DNA from: an uncultured Bacteroidota bacterium
Lineage (GTDB): Bacteria > Bacteroidota > Bacteroidia > Chitinophagales > Chitinophagaceae
NCBI GenBank assembly: GCA_903825095.1
Contig: CAIJZF010000039.1
Coordinates: 1 to 13,016 of the forward strand
Direction: 5' to 3'
DNA: 13,016 bases
Positions 1-7,742 of the stretch are shown piece after piece; within the stretch, counting starts at the first letter, position 1; every line of letters starts with the position of its first letter. The notes below the pieces were generated by a model. It saw only the letters and a program-made list of their open reading frames with translations, was not told the origin of the DNA and ran no database searches. The position numbers and the translations under genes are program-made.

Positions 1-1
1 A

Positions 2-559
2 GACTTTAACAAATGCCTATTTAACCCATGCAAGAAGGATTTATTTGTAGTATATCCTAGATTGATGACTATAAAGAATATAAAGGAGAAACTTATAAGA
101 TATATCATAGCGGTATATGATTATAATTCTCCTATTGTAAAGGAATATAGGGATTTAAGAATTAGAAAGCAACAAGCAGCAGAATTTGCAGGATATAACC
201 TATCTTCGGATGGCGATTACCTAGAGTCTTTATTTAGCTTAAAGGACAATGATGCATTAGACTGTATAGATAGATTTATTAAGGAGTTTATTAATAGCCG
301 ATTATGGGCTAGAATAATGGCAGATGAAGAATTCTATTGGCAAACATTTAAGAGAATGACAAAGCCAATTGAAGATAGTACAGATGGCAGGGATAAGGCA
401 AATGTAGATGCATTTCTAAGCAAGGGTAAACTTGGCGAAGAAATGGAAAAAATCGAATTGAGAATTGATGCAGCATATAGAAAATTGTATGGTGACGAAG
501 ATGCGAGTAAGTTTGTTGTAAAACGTGCTACTCCTGAAGATATGGCTGCTACTAACTAA
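2..559 (+). CDS. Unrecognised protein upstream of terL, 5'-partial
   Basis: I do not recognise this family. The frame is open from base 2 to the TAA at 557-559, giving 185 visible residues. The segment before the first ATG (base 65) reads as ordinary protein (NPCKKDLFVVYPRL), so the true start probably lies before the window and the TTG/ATG at 62-65 is internal. The product is hydrophilic and mostly alpha-helical in appearance, rich in Lys, Glu, Asp and Arg, with a helical charged stretch near the C-terminus (EEMEKIELRIDAAYRKLYG). No signal peptide, membrane segment or clear helix-turn-helix is visible. It ends 4 bases before the terminase start, so both are likely on one transcript. The position would suit a small terminase subunit or another packaging or structural protein, but nothing in the sequence proves this. 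Confidence 0.7.
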   Translation, partial: DFNKCLFNPCKKDLFVVYPRLMTIKNIKEKLIRYIIAVYDYNSPIVKEYRDLRIRKQQAAEFAGYNLSSDGDYLESLFSLKDNDALDCIDRFIKEFINSRLWARIMADEEFYWQTFKRMTKPIEDSTDGRDKANVDAFLSKGKLGEEMEKIELRIDAAYRKLYGDEDASKFVVKRATPEDMAATN

Positions 560-563
560 TCTT

Positions 564-2597
564 ATGTTTAAAAAAATTGAGGGTGCATCAGTAATTGAAT
601 TGCATGGGTTAACCATGAATATTCCATCATTAGGATATGGTATATCTGAGAGTGGGGATGTGAAATCTGTAGAGGTATTTAAAAGAAGTAATGTAGATTC
701 AGAACAGTATTGGGAAGTAGATGCATTACCTGACAATTGGGAAGATTTAAGATACCAAGAAAAGCAAAAACAAGAGATAGATGAAGACTATTTTGACCCA
801 ATCCTAGAAGAAATAAGGGCTAAATGGTGGCATAGAAGAATATATGGGGTGTGGTTTTACAACAATGGGAATGAAATATATCTTACAGGACTGCATTGGT
901 TTTACCTTACTTGTTGGCAACTAGATACAGGATTACCTTTATTTAGGATGATTGACTTAGAGGTATTTTATATGTGGATGTATTGTGTTGAAGACCCTGA
1001 CTCTTTTGGATTACTTTATACTTGTAAAAGACGGAACGGTAAGACGGCAATTTCATCTTGTATGATTTACGAATGTATTTCTAGGAGTACAAGGGCTTTA
1101 GGAGGTATGCAATCCAAGACATTAGAAGATGCAGCAGAGATATTTGACTACCATATTGTACCTGCGTTCCAACAATTACCCGATTTCTTTATACCTATTT
1201 ACGATAAATCAAGGGGTAGTACACCTAAAAAGGAATTGCTATTTCAACTTACATCTGTTAAGGGTAGAGATTCATCAGCTAATTTTAGGGCAAAACAATT
1301 ACGTTCTGTAATAGACTATAAAGAAAGCAATCCTAAAGCCTACGATGGTAAAAGACTTAAAAGATATGTAGGTGATGAAAGAGGTAAGGTAGAGTTTGAT
1401 GTAATACAGGCGCACATTATGATTAGGAAGTGTCTTGTAGACATCCAAAGAAGAATTATAGGTAAGATGCTTATTACTACTACGGTAGAGGAATTGGGTA
1501 TTAAATATCGATATGATGAGTTGTGGAAATGGAGTGACCAAAGAAAAAGACAAGAAGACGGAAGGACAAAAAGTGGGCTATATAAATTATTTATTCCTGC
1601 AGATAGGTCAGGAGAGTTTAATGTATATGGTGAACCACACATACTAAAAAATCGGAAGTCCATACTAGAAGAGAGAGAAAGACTAAGAGATAGCCCTAGA
1701 GATTTAATTGCAGAGATAAGAAAAGAACCATTAACAGAAGAGGAAGCATTTAAAGTATCTAACAATGAATGTCATTTTAATCAGCTACTATTAGAAGATG
1801 CCTATTCAAATATTACTGCAATAGAAAAAGAAGTAATGTGTTATGGCAATTTAATATGGAAGGACAATCAAATGATGTCAGATGTAGAATGGAAGGATGG
1901 AGATAGGGATTCTAAATTCAAAGTACCTAAAGCATTCTTAACACATTGGCTAGAAACTAGAAAATTTGATGATATTATAGAAAAAAGAGGTAATATATTC
2001 ATCCCTAAAAACTATATCAGATTCACTAGTGCTATTGACCCATTTGCAAATAACATTACAGTAGATTCTATAAACAGTAAGGCAGCAAGCTATGTATACA
2101 ATAGACATGATAATAGTGTAATGTCTAAGACTTTTGATAAGTCGTTTATATGGCAGTACCATGCAAGACCTAACACAACATCCCTACAAAACGAGGACAT
2201 GATTAAACAATGTTTCTTTTTTGGATGCCAATTACTAATAGAAAATAACAGGGAGGGTGGTATAAGAAATGACTTCAAAAACTTTGGTTGCGAAGCATTC
2301 ATGATGAAGCTAGACCAATATCCTGACTATGGAATCCCATCATCAGAATCAAATAAATCACTAGGAGTAAATTTATTAGAACAACACATAGAAAGAGAAG
2401 GAAGAGACAACAAAATATACTTCTCTGAGTTAATATATGATTTGATACGTTTTAATGTAAACGAAACAGAAAAATCTAACTTATCTATGGCAGCTATGTG
2501 GACACTTGTAGCATCTTATTATAAACAATACAACATAAAAACAGATACAAAAGCTATTCAAATAGGAGATTTCTTCAAAAAGAAAAAAATAGTATAA
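564..2597 (+). CDS. terL: Phage terminase large subunit
   Basis: This is the ATPase-nuclease motor that packages DNA into the prohead and cuts the concatemer. With the ATG at 564 it is 677 aa; an in-frame GTG at 525 lies inside the upstream gene and is unlikely to be used. The N-terminal ATPase half shows a Walker A-like loop CKRRNGKT (about residues 154-161, Cys in place of the usual first Gly), a Walker B-like segment RLKRYVGDE (264-272) and a coupling motif LITTT (303-307). The C-terminal half looks like the RNase H-fold nuclease: AID at 490-492, LLIEN at 558-561, and a third acidic position probably D626 (LIYDLIRF), followed by SNLSMAAMWTLVAS, a typical terminal helix. The stop overlaps the next start by one base (TAATG), so the sugar cassette may be translated by coupling. 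The family assignment is firm; the catalytic residues are my reading. Confidence 0.9.
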   Translation: MFKKIEGASVIELHGLTMNIPSLGYGISESGDVKSVEVFKRSNVDSEQYWEVDALPDNWEDLRYQEKQKQEIDEDYFDPILEEIRAKWWHRRIYGVWFYNNGNEIYLTGLHWFYLTCWQLDTGLPLFRMIDLEVFYMWMYCVEDPDSFGLLYTCKRRNGKTAISSCMIYECISRSTRALGGMQSKTLEDAAEIFDYHIVPAFQQLPDFFIPIYDKSRGSTPKKELLFQLTSVKGRDSSANFRAKQLRSVIDYKESNPKAYDGKRLKRYVGDERGKVEFDVIQAHIMIRKCLVDIQRRIIGKMLITTTVEELGIKYRYDELWKWSDQRKRQEDGRTKSGLYKLFIPADRSGEFNVYGEPHILKNRKSILEERERLRDSPRDLIAEIRKEPLTEEEAFKVSNNECHFNQLLLEDAYSNITAIEKEVMCYGNLIWKDNQMMSDVEWKDGDRDSKFKVPKAFLTHWLETRKFDDIIEKRGNIFIPKNYIRFTSAIDPFANNITVDSINSKAASYVYNRHDNSVMSKTFDKSFIWQYHARPNTTSLQNEDMIKQCFFFGCQLLIENNREGGIRNDFKNFGCEAFMMKLDQYPDYGIPSSESNKSLGVNLLEQHIEREGRDNKIYFSELIYDLIRFNVNETEKSNLSMAAMWTLVASYYKQYNIKTDTKAIQIGDFFKKKKIV

Positions 2598-3217
2598 TGT
2601 GGACAGACTTTTTTGACCGTATAGTAGTAATAAATCTACCCAAAAGAATAGATAGACTAATAGAAGTATCGCAAGAACTTGACAATTACGGAATTGAATT
2701 TGATTTAGTAGATGGAATAGAACATGAAAAAGGCGCAGAAGGACTAAGACAAACAGTAGAAAACATACTAAAAGATTCTATACAAAAGAAGCACAAAGCA
2801 ATATTGATATTTGAAGATGATTGTTTATTCGTAGAACCAAAGGATGTAGTAGATAGAACAATGGAAGATGCCATAAAAGACTTACCTGAATATTGGCACA
2901 TACTATACTTATCTGCACAAGCTACAGATGGCTTTAAAAGAAGACATTCATCCGCATTACTACAATTAGACAAGGCTTTTGCTACACATAGTTGGGCTAT
3001 ATCATTACAAGGTATGAAAGAAATCATTGCAGCAGGGCTAGAAGCCCCTATCGACAACTCAATAGTGAATAAGGTTCAACCAATGCAAAGATGCTTCATA
3101 ACGTACCCAATTTTGACAACACAGAGGGCAGGAGTAAGCGACATAGGAAATACATTTATAGATTGGCATCCGTTTTTAATTGGTAGATATAATCAAAAAT
3201 TAGCAGAATTAAAATGA
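2597..3217 (+). CDS. Glycosyltransferase, family 25-like
   Basis: Predicted sugar transferase of 206 aa, similar to the LPS/collagen-type galactosyltransferases of GT25. Visible signatures are the N-terminal VVINLPKRIDRL (residues 10-21), matching the family's 'INL.R..DR' opening, the acidic motif ILIFEDDCLF with EDD at 73-75 that would bind metal and nucleotide sugar, and PIDNSI (151-156), resembling the usual PxD motif near the end of the domain. The length suits a single-domain enzyme. No signal peptide or membrane helix is seen. Its ATG overlaps the terminase stop by one base and its TGA overlaps the next ATG (ATGA). The donor sugar cannot be read from sequence; UDP-galactose or UDP-glucose is typical of the family. 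Confidence 0.82.
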   Translation: MWTDFFDRIVVINLPKRIDRLIEVSQELDNYGIEFDLVDGIEHEKGAEGLRQTVENILKDSIQKKHKAILIFEDDCLFVEPKDVVDRTMEDAIKDLPEYWHILYLSAQATDGFKRRHSSALLQLDKAFATHSWAISLQGMKEIIAAGLEAPIDNSIVNKVQPMQRCFITYPILTTQRAGVSDIGNTFIDWHPFLIGRYNQKLAELK

Positions 3218-3912
3218 AAAAAATATCCATAGCAATTCCATCATGGAATAGGTACGAAATGACATTAGAATCCTTTGCATCTGTAATGGATGACGAAAGA
3301 ATAGAAGAGATAATTATTTCAGATGATGCAAGTGACATAGACTTGTATTATACACTAAAGGCAGCAGTAAGTAGTATGCCTAAAGTAAAAATATTTAGAA
3401 ACAAAGAAAACCAAGACTGCTACAAGAATAAATGTATAGCTGCAAGTTTGTGTAAATCAGAATTTATAACCATATTTGACTCTGACAATCAGTTAAATAA
3501 AGAATATTTAGATGCAATTTATAATGAAGAATGGGATGAAAAGACTATTTTTGCACCATCATTTGCTAGACCGACATTTGATTATCGTGCATTTTCAGGG
3601 TTGACAATAACAAAAGAGAATATAAACGAATACTTTGATAAACCAATGTTTTCTACCATGCTTAACACAATGAATTTTTTTATAAATAGAAAACAATACT
3701 TAGATATTTGGGATGGTGAAGTAAACCCTGTGACAGCAGATAGTATTTATTTTAATTATTGTTGGTTAGCAGCAGGTAATAAAATAAAGGTAGTAGAAGG
3801 AATGGAATACGAACACTTAGTACATTCAGGAAGCCATTATGTAAATAATGTTTCTAGGACAGGTAACTTTTACGAAGAAGTAGAAACAAAAATAAGAAAT
3901 ATATGTCAATAG
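3214..3912 (+). CDS. Glycosyltransferase, family 2 (GT-A fold)
   Basis: Predicted 232-aa inverting transferase. It opens with KKISIAIPSWNR (residues 2-13), the usual first beta strand and nucleotide-binding loop of GT2. It continues with EIIISDDASD (32-41), whose acidic pair contacts the nucleotide, and ITIFDSDNQ (85-93), the DxD metal motif. A later VVEGMEYEHLVHSGSH (193-208) could hold the acceptor-side or metal-binding His. There are no transmembrane helices, unlike the membrane synthases in this family, so it should be soluble. It starts inside the ATGA overlap with the upstream gene, and its last 10 bases overlap the following GT11 gene. Donor and acceptor are unknown. Confidence 0.85.
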   Translation: MKKISIAIPSWNRYEMTLESFASVMDDERIEEIIISDDASDIDLYYTLKAAVSSMPKVKIFRNKENQDCYKNKCIAASLCKSEFITIFDSDNQLNKEYLDAIYNEEWDEKTIFAPSFARPTFDYRAFSGLTITKENINEYFDKPMFSTMLNTMNFFINRKQYLDIWDGEVNPVTADSIYFNYCWLAAGNKIKVVEGMEYEHLVHSGSHYVNNVSRTGNFYEEVETKIRNICQ

Positions 3913-4655
3913 TTCAATCAAGAAGTTACGGAAGACTTGGGAACGTATTGTTTCAAATAGCTGCTGCTGCATCTTATGCGTTAAAACATAACCTAGAATT
4001 TTCTGTACCAAACGAAACTAATGATGGGTATTGGAATCCATTATATCTGCAACATTTACATAACGACAAATGGGTTAATGGAATAGAAGATATACTTGTA
4101 AACGAGAACGGATTCAGAGTTCAAGAAATTCCATTTGACGAACATTGGAGAGGGAAACAAATAGTTTTAAATGGCTATTGGCAGTCATGGAAGTACCTAG
4201 AAGAATACAGAAAAGAAATACTATACCTATTTGATTTAAGATGGAAACTAAAGCCACAGACTGCATCTATACATATTCGCAGAGGTGACTACTTGCATTT
4301 AACCGACAAGCACCCACCATACACATTAGAATACCTAAATGATGCCATTAATTATTTAATAAATAACACAGGAGTAGAAAACTTTGAAGTTTATTCAGAC
4401 GATACGGCTTGGTGCTTAGAAAACTTGAACCACATACCAAATCTAAAAATAATTGAAACAGGAAATGAATTAGAAGATATGGTTGAAGCATCATGTTGTG
4501 CATTTAACATTTGCTCTTCTAGTACATTCTCTTTTTGGATTGCTTGGCTTAACAGAAACCCAAATAAAATTTGTATATTCCCTAAACTATGGTTTGTAGA
4601 GGGATATCATCTAGACACAACCAATTTACTTCACCCTGATTGGATAAAACTTTAA
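3903..4655 (+). CDS. GT11 alpha-1,2-fucosyltransferase-like enzyme
   Basis: The 250-aa product fits family GT11, which transfers L-fucose from GDP-fucose in alpha-1,2 linkage. Motifs in order: YGRLGNVLFQIAAAASYA (residues 9-26), the family's N-terminal GxxGNxxFQ block; VLNGYWQSWKYL (88-99); the diagnostic SIHIRRGDYL (122-131), where the Arg and Asp contact GDP-sugar; VYSDD (163-167); and CSSSTFSFWIAWL (204-216), followed by PKLW. Bacterial GT11 proteins are usually somewhat longer, about 280-300 aa, so this is a compact form with the blocks retained. The gene lies two genes upstream of a GDP-mannose 3,5-epimerase-like gene. GDP-L-galactose is a 6-hydroxy form of GDP-L-fucose, so the real donor may be L-galactose; that is inference. 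No GDP-fucose synthesis genes are present here. Confidence 0.85.
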   Translation: MSIVQSRSYGRLGNVLFQIAAAASYALKHNLEFSVPNETNDGYWNPLYLQHLHNDKWVNGIEDILVNENGFRVQEIPFDEHWRGKQIVLNGYWQSWKYLEEYRKEILYLFDLRWKLKPQTASIHIRRGDYLHLTDKHPPYTLEYLNDAINYLINNTGVENFEVYSDDTAWCLENLNHIPNLKIIETGNELEDMVEASCCAFNICSSSTFSFWIAWLNRNPNKICIFPKLWFVEGYHLDTTNLLHPDWIKL

Positions 4656-4657
4656 CT

Positions 4658-5257
4658 ATGTACGCATTAACAATTGAACCCGATAGTGTAATGTTTGACT
4701 TTGCATCATATTATGATATGGTAGCAGAAAGACTACCTGATAACTGTAAGATTGCAGAGGTAGGAATCGCTAATGGCAAATCAGCCATATACCTAGCAGA
4801 AAAAATATTGTCTTTAGGTAAAAAAATAGACAGATTTGTACTAATAGATTCCATGCAATATGGTGGTAATGTACAGATACAAACAATAGTAAATCACTTA
4901 GTAAAAAGTGGTGTAGGTGAAAGTTGTGAACTTATTATAAAAGGAAGCCTTGATGCTAGTTGCGAATTCCCTGATGATTATTTTGATTTTGTATTTATTG
5001 ATGCATCACACGAATATGAATTAACAAAAGCAGATATAAGACTTTGGCACAGAAAAGTAAAAGGCGATTCGTTTATTTCAGGGCATGATTACAATGCAAC
5101 AGATGTAAGAAATGCAGTAGATGAAGTACTACCTACATTTACAGTTTATGTCAACCAACAAAACCCAACAAAAATATTAGAATCTATTATAACAGATAAT
5201 AATTGGGGTATTTGGGAGTATACAATTAATTGGCAAACTAAAAAAGTAATAAAATGA
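4658..5257 (+). CDS. Class I SAM-dependent methyltransferase (Methyltransf_24-like)
   Basis: A 199-aa protein with a Rossmann-type methyltransferase pattern: KIAEVGIANGKSAIYLAEK (residues 31-49) as the SAM-binding motif I, DRFVLIDSM (58-66) with the acidic end of strand 2, and FDFVFIDASHEYE (109-121) as motif IV with Asp-Ala-Ser-His. FISGHDY (139-145) is typical of the methyltransferase_24 group often found with glycosyltransferase genes. I chose the ATG at 4658, two bases after the GT11 stop; a TTG at 4640 would overlap GT11 by 16 bases. The stop overlaps the epimerase ATG (ATGA). A role as sugar O-methyltransferase is inferred from the neighbours. Confidence 0.82.
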   Translation: MYALTIEPDSVMFDFASYYDMVAERLPDNCKIAEVGIANGKSAIYLAEKILSLGKKIDRFVLIDSMQYGGNVQIQTIVNHLVKSGVGESCELIIKGSLDASCEFPDDYFDFVFIDASHEYELTKADIRLWHRKVKGDSFISGHDYNATDVRNAVDEVLPTFTVYVNQQNPTKILESIITDNNWGIWEYTINWQTKKVIK

Positions 5258-6249
5258 AAACAGCATTAGTTTTAGGTGGACATGGAATGATAGGGATGCA
5301 ACTTGTTAAAAGACTTAAAAAAGAAGGGTTTTGGGTAAGGTCAGTAGACATAAAAGAACCTGAATTTAGCAAGTCAGAAGCAGACCAAAGTTTAATATTA
5401 GATTTAAGAAGTGAATTTAATATGTCTAGAGTTTTATTTTCTCCAAATCAATTAACTATTTCAGATAAAGAAAATTCTTTTGATGAAGTTTATATGCTTG
5501 CAGCGCAAATGGGCGGTGCTTTGTATGTCTTCAGTAAAGAAAATGATGCAGATATTATACATGATTCAGCTATAATGAACCTTCATGCAGCATCCATAGC
5601 AGCTAAATTAAGTGTTAAAAAATTATTTTTTAGTAGTTCGGCTTGTTGTTATTCAGAAAGACTTCAAGAAGATTTAAATAGTGCAGCATTAAAAGAAAAT
5701 AGCGCATGGGAAGGTAAGCCTGATTCTGTTTATGGGATAGAGAAATTAATATCAGAACAAGTATATGATTCATATCGTAGAAATTATGGATTAGATGTAA
5801 GAATAGGCAGATTCCATAATATATTTTCAACAGAATGTACATACAAAGGAGGAAGAGAAAAATCACCTGCAGCAGTATGTAGAAAAGTTGCTGAAGCGAA
5901 GGATGGAGAATCAATTGAAATATGGGGAGATGGACTACAACAAAGGTCATTTTTATGGATAGAAGAGTGTTTAGATGGCATCAGAAAATTAATGGATAGT
6001 GATTATGTACATCCTGTTAATATTGGTTCTGACGAAATGATTTCCATTAATGATTTAGCAAAAATGGTTATTGAAATAAGTGGTAAAAATATTACAATAA
6101 AGAATGTAGAATCAAATGCCATTGGTGTTAGGGGAAGAAATAGTGATAATACACTTATAAAAGAAGTATTAGGTTGGACTCCAACACAACCGCTTAGAAA
6201 AGGTATGGAAAGTCTTTATTCATGGATTAATAAACAAGTATCATGCTAA
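5254..6249 (+). CDS. GDP-mannose 3,5-epimerase-like SDR enzyme
   Basis: A 331-aa extended short-chain dehydrogenase. The N-terminus has the NAD-binding GGHGMIG (residues 8-14) with VDIKEP at the end of strand 2. SSSACCY (127-133) and YGIEK (160-164) supply the catalytic Ser/Cys and Tyr/Lys. Several blocks are those I recall from plant GDP-D-mannose 3',5'-epimerase rather than general NDP-sugar epimerases: AAQMGG (83-88), the run RIGRFHNIF (183-191), YKGGREKSPAA (197-207), IWGDGLQQRSF (223-233), PVNIGSDEM (254-262) and GVRGRNSDNTLIKEVLGW (291-308). That enzyme converts GDP-D-mannose to GDP-L-galactose, with GDP-L-gulose as a side product. It is shorter than the plant protein mainly at the N-terminus. 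Product specificity is inferred from these motifs; another GDP-sugar epimerase remains possible. Confidence 0.85.
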   Translation: MKTALVLGGHGMIGMQLVKRLKKEGFWVRSVDIKEPEFSKSEADQSLILDLRSEFNMSRVLFSPNQLTISDKENSFDEVYMLAAQMGGALYVFSKENDADIIHDSAIMNLHAASIAAKLSVKKLFFSSSACCYSERLQEDLNSAALKENSAWEGKPDSVYGIEKLISEQVYDSYRRNYGLDVRIGRFHNIFSTECTYKGGREKSPAAVCRKVAEAKDGESIEIWGDGLQQRSFLWIEECLDGIRKLMDSDYVHPVNIGSDEMISINDLAKMVIEISGKNITIKNVESNAIGVRGRNSDNTLIKEVLGWTPTQPLRKGMESLYSWINKQVSC

Positions 6250-6881
6250 TACCATTACAACCAATACTAGAGAAATATAATATTAAACTTAATGGAGTTG
6301 CACATATTGGCGCACATTGGGCGCAGGAAAACTCTACTTACATTGAATGTGGATGCAAGGAGTTTTTGTATGTAGAACCTGTTAAACAAGCATTTGATAT
6401 TTTAGTAGAAAAATTTAAGGATAACGATAATGTAATACTTAAAAATTTTGCAATAGGAAGTACACCATCAATAGGGGTAATGTATGTTGATACTACAAAT
6501 CAAGGGCAAAGCAATAGTTTATTAGAACCATTAGTACACCTAGAACAACACAAAGAAGTAATATTTAATGGAGAACCTGAAGTAGTAAAAGTTGTGACAC
6601 TAGATTCATTAAACATATCTAAAAACTTGAACCTATTGATGATAGATACACAAGGATATGAATTAGAAGTATTAAAAGGTTCTACTTCTGTATTGAATCA
6701 ATTTGATTTATTATACATAGAAGTAAATAGGGAAGAAACATATAAGGGATGCCCTATGGTAGAAGAATTAGATGAGTTTTTAAAAGAATATAAATTTACA
6801 AGAGTAGAAACAAAATGGGCTTCTGACTACCATTCTTGGGGTGACGCTTGTTTTATATCAGAAAAATACTTACATTTGTAA
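6243..6881 (+). CDS. FkbM family methyltransferase
   Basis: A 212-aa predicted SAM-dependent O-methyltransferase. It has the FkbM features in order: GVAHIGAHWAQE (residues 18-29) as the SAM-binding loop, LYVEPVKQAF (42-51) with the acidic end of strand 2, VVTLDSL (117-123), and LLMIDTQGYELEVLKG (131-146), the family's hallmark 'D.QG.E..VL.G' block, followed by LYIEVN (157-162). FkbM enzymes methylate hydroxyls on natural products and surface sugars, and are common in glycan clusters. The start overlaps the epimerase gene by 7 bases, which fits coupled translation. The next gene is an inserted homing endonuclease, so the exostosin-like gene was probably the original downstream neighbour. Confidence 0.87.
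   Translation: MLIPLQPILEKYNIKLNGVAHIGAHWAQENSTYIECGCKEFLYVEPVKQAFDILVEKFKDNDNVILKNFAIGSTPSIGVMYVDTTNQGQSNSLLEPLVHLEQHKEVIFNGEPEVVKVVTLDSLNISKNLNLLMIDTQGYELEVLKGSTSVLNQFDLLYIEVNREETYKGCPMVEELDEFLKEYKFTRVETKWASDYHSWGDACFISEKYLHL
6871..6878 (+). promoter_or_regulatory. Candidate Bacteroidota-type promoter for the HNH gene
   Basis: TACATTTG here matches the Bacteroidota -7 consensus TAnnTTTG exactly, and a TTG at 6848-6850 sits 20 bases upstream, within the usual spacing of the -33 element. It lies in the last codons of the FkbM gene, 9 bases before the HNH start codon, so the leader would be very short. In AT-rich DNA such a pair is expected by chance about once in a window of this size, so only its position supports it. 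Confidence 0.22.
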
Positions 6882-6887
6882 TAAAAA

Positions 6888-7733
6888 ATGAATAATGCAA
6901 AAAATAGAAGAAAAAAATCAGATAAATTATATTTATTAAGAGAAATTGAGTTGATAAATAATATGACAGAAGATGACAGAAGTTCTATGTATTTATATAT
7001 AAATTATTGTAAAAATACATGTATTGATGATTTAGAAGGGGAAATTTGGCACGATATTCCAAAATATGAAGGGTATTATAAATTAAGTAATTTTTTAAGA
7101 GTAAAAAGTATTATAAATAATAAAATAAGAAAACTTAAATTAAATAAAAGTAATTATTATGAATTATGTTTATTCTCAAATGGGAATAATAAATATTTTA
7201 TATTTTCTAGGATAGTAGCATCTGTATTTCATCCAAACACTAATAATCTACCACAAGTTAATCATAAAAATGGTATTAGATGCGATAATAGAATATCTAA
7301 TTTAGAATGGGTTACATCTAATACTAATATTAATCATTCTATTTTAGTTCTTGGGAATAATAAAAATTATAAAAAAATAGTGCAATTAGATAGAAGCGGT
7401 AATTTTATAAAAGAATGGGATAGTATTTTAAATGCAGCTATGTCATTAGGTAAAAAACCTGCAAATATTACAACAACTTGTATGAATAAATGCCACTATG
7501 CTTATAATTTTATATGGATGTATAAATATGATTATGAACTTAATGGGGTATCTAATAGGCATATAGATTTAAAATATAAATCGGTCATACAATATGATAT
7601 TAATATGAATATTATAAAAAAATGGAATACTATTGTAGAGGCTGCGAATAGTCTAAATTTATGGAGCAATCAAATAAGTATGTGCTGTAAAAATAATAAA
7701 AAATCATGCGGAGGATTTAAATGGTCATTTTAA
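6888..7733 (+). CDS. HNH homing endonuclease with NUMOD4 and NUMOD1 motifs
   Basis: A 281-aa freestanding homing endonuclease. Residues 53-75 (IWHDIPKYEGYYKLSNFLRV) are a clear NUMOD4 motif. Residues 123-150 hold the HNH nuclease core, with VNHKNG (H126, N127) and NRISNLEWVT (134-143). Two C-terminal repeats (about 163-212 and 232-281) share the pattern 'IVQLDRSGNFIKEW...AA.SLG' and 'VIQYDINMNIIKKW...AANSL', which is NUMOD1-like DNA binding; the second ends GGFKWSF. The first 50 residues are basic and unassigned. Both flanking genes are intact, with spacers of 6 and 9 bases, so this is not an intron or intein. The gene is visibly richer in A/T than its neighbours (bases 7081-7140 contain only six G/C), which suggests recent arrival. 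Confidence 0.92.
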   Translation: MNNAKNRRKKSDKLYLLREIELINNMTEDDRSSMYLYINYCKNTCIDDLEGEIWHDIPKYEGYYKLSNFLRVKSIINNKIRKLKLNKSNYYELCLFSNGNNKYFIFSRIVASVFHPNTNNLPQVNHKNGIRCDNRISNLEWVTSNTNINHSILVLGNNKNYKKIVQLDRSGNFIKEWDSILNAAMSLGKKPANITTTCMNKCHYAYNFIWMYKYDYELNGVSNRHIDLKYKSVIQYDINMNIIKKWNTIVEAANSLNLWSNQISMCCKNNKKSCGGFKWSF

Positions 7734-7742
7734 TATAATTAT

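Noticed and set aside
525..563. GTG start extending the terminase by 13 residues
   Set aside because: It would overlap the upstream gene by 35 bases and adds a hydrophobic stretch unlike the rest; ATG 564 lies 4 bases after the upstream stop.
416..736. Minus-strand open frame across the terL start
   Set aside because: It is antisense to two well-supported plus-strand genes and its translation has no recognisable motif. The other minus-strand frames (e.g. 1340-1765, 2686-3057, 10715-11098) are rejected for the same reason.
4640..4657. TTG start extending the class I methyltransferase by 6 residues
   Set aside because: ATG 4658 is two bases after the GT11 stop and gives a complete methyltransferase domain.
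6882..7742. Group I intron or intein carrying the HNH gene
   Set aside because: The genes on both sides are complete with their own starts and stops, and the spacers (6 and 9 bases) are too short for intron RNA structure.
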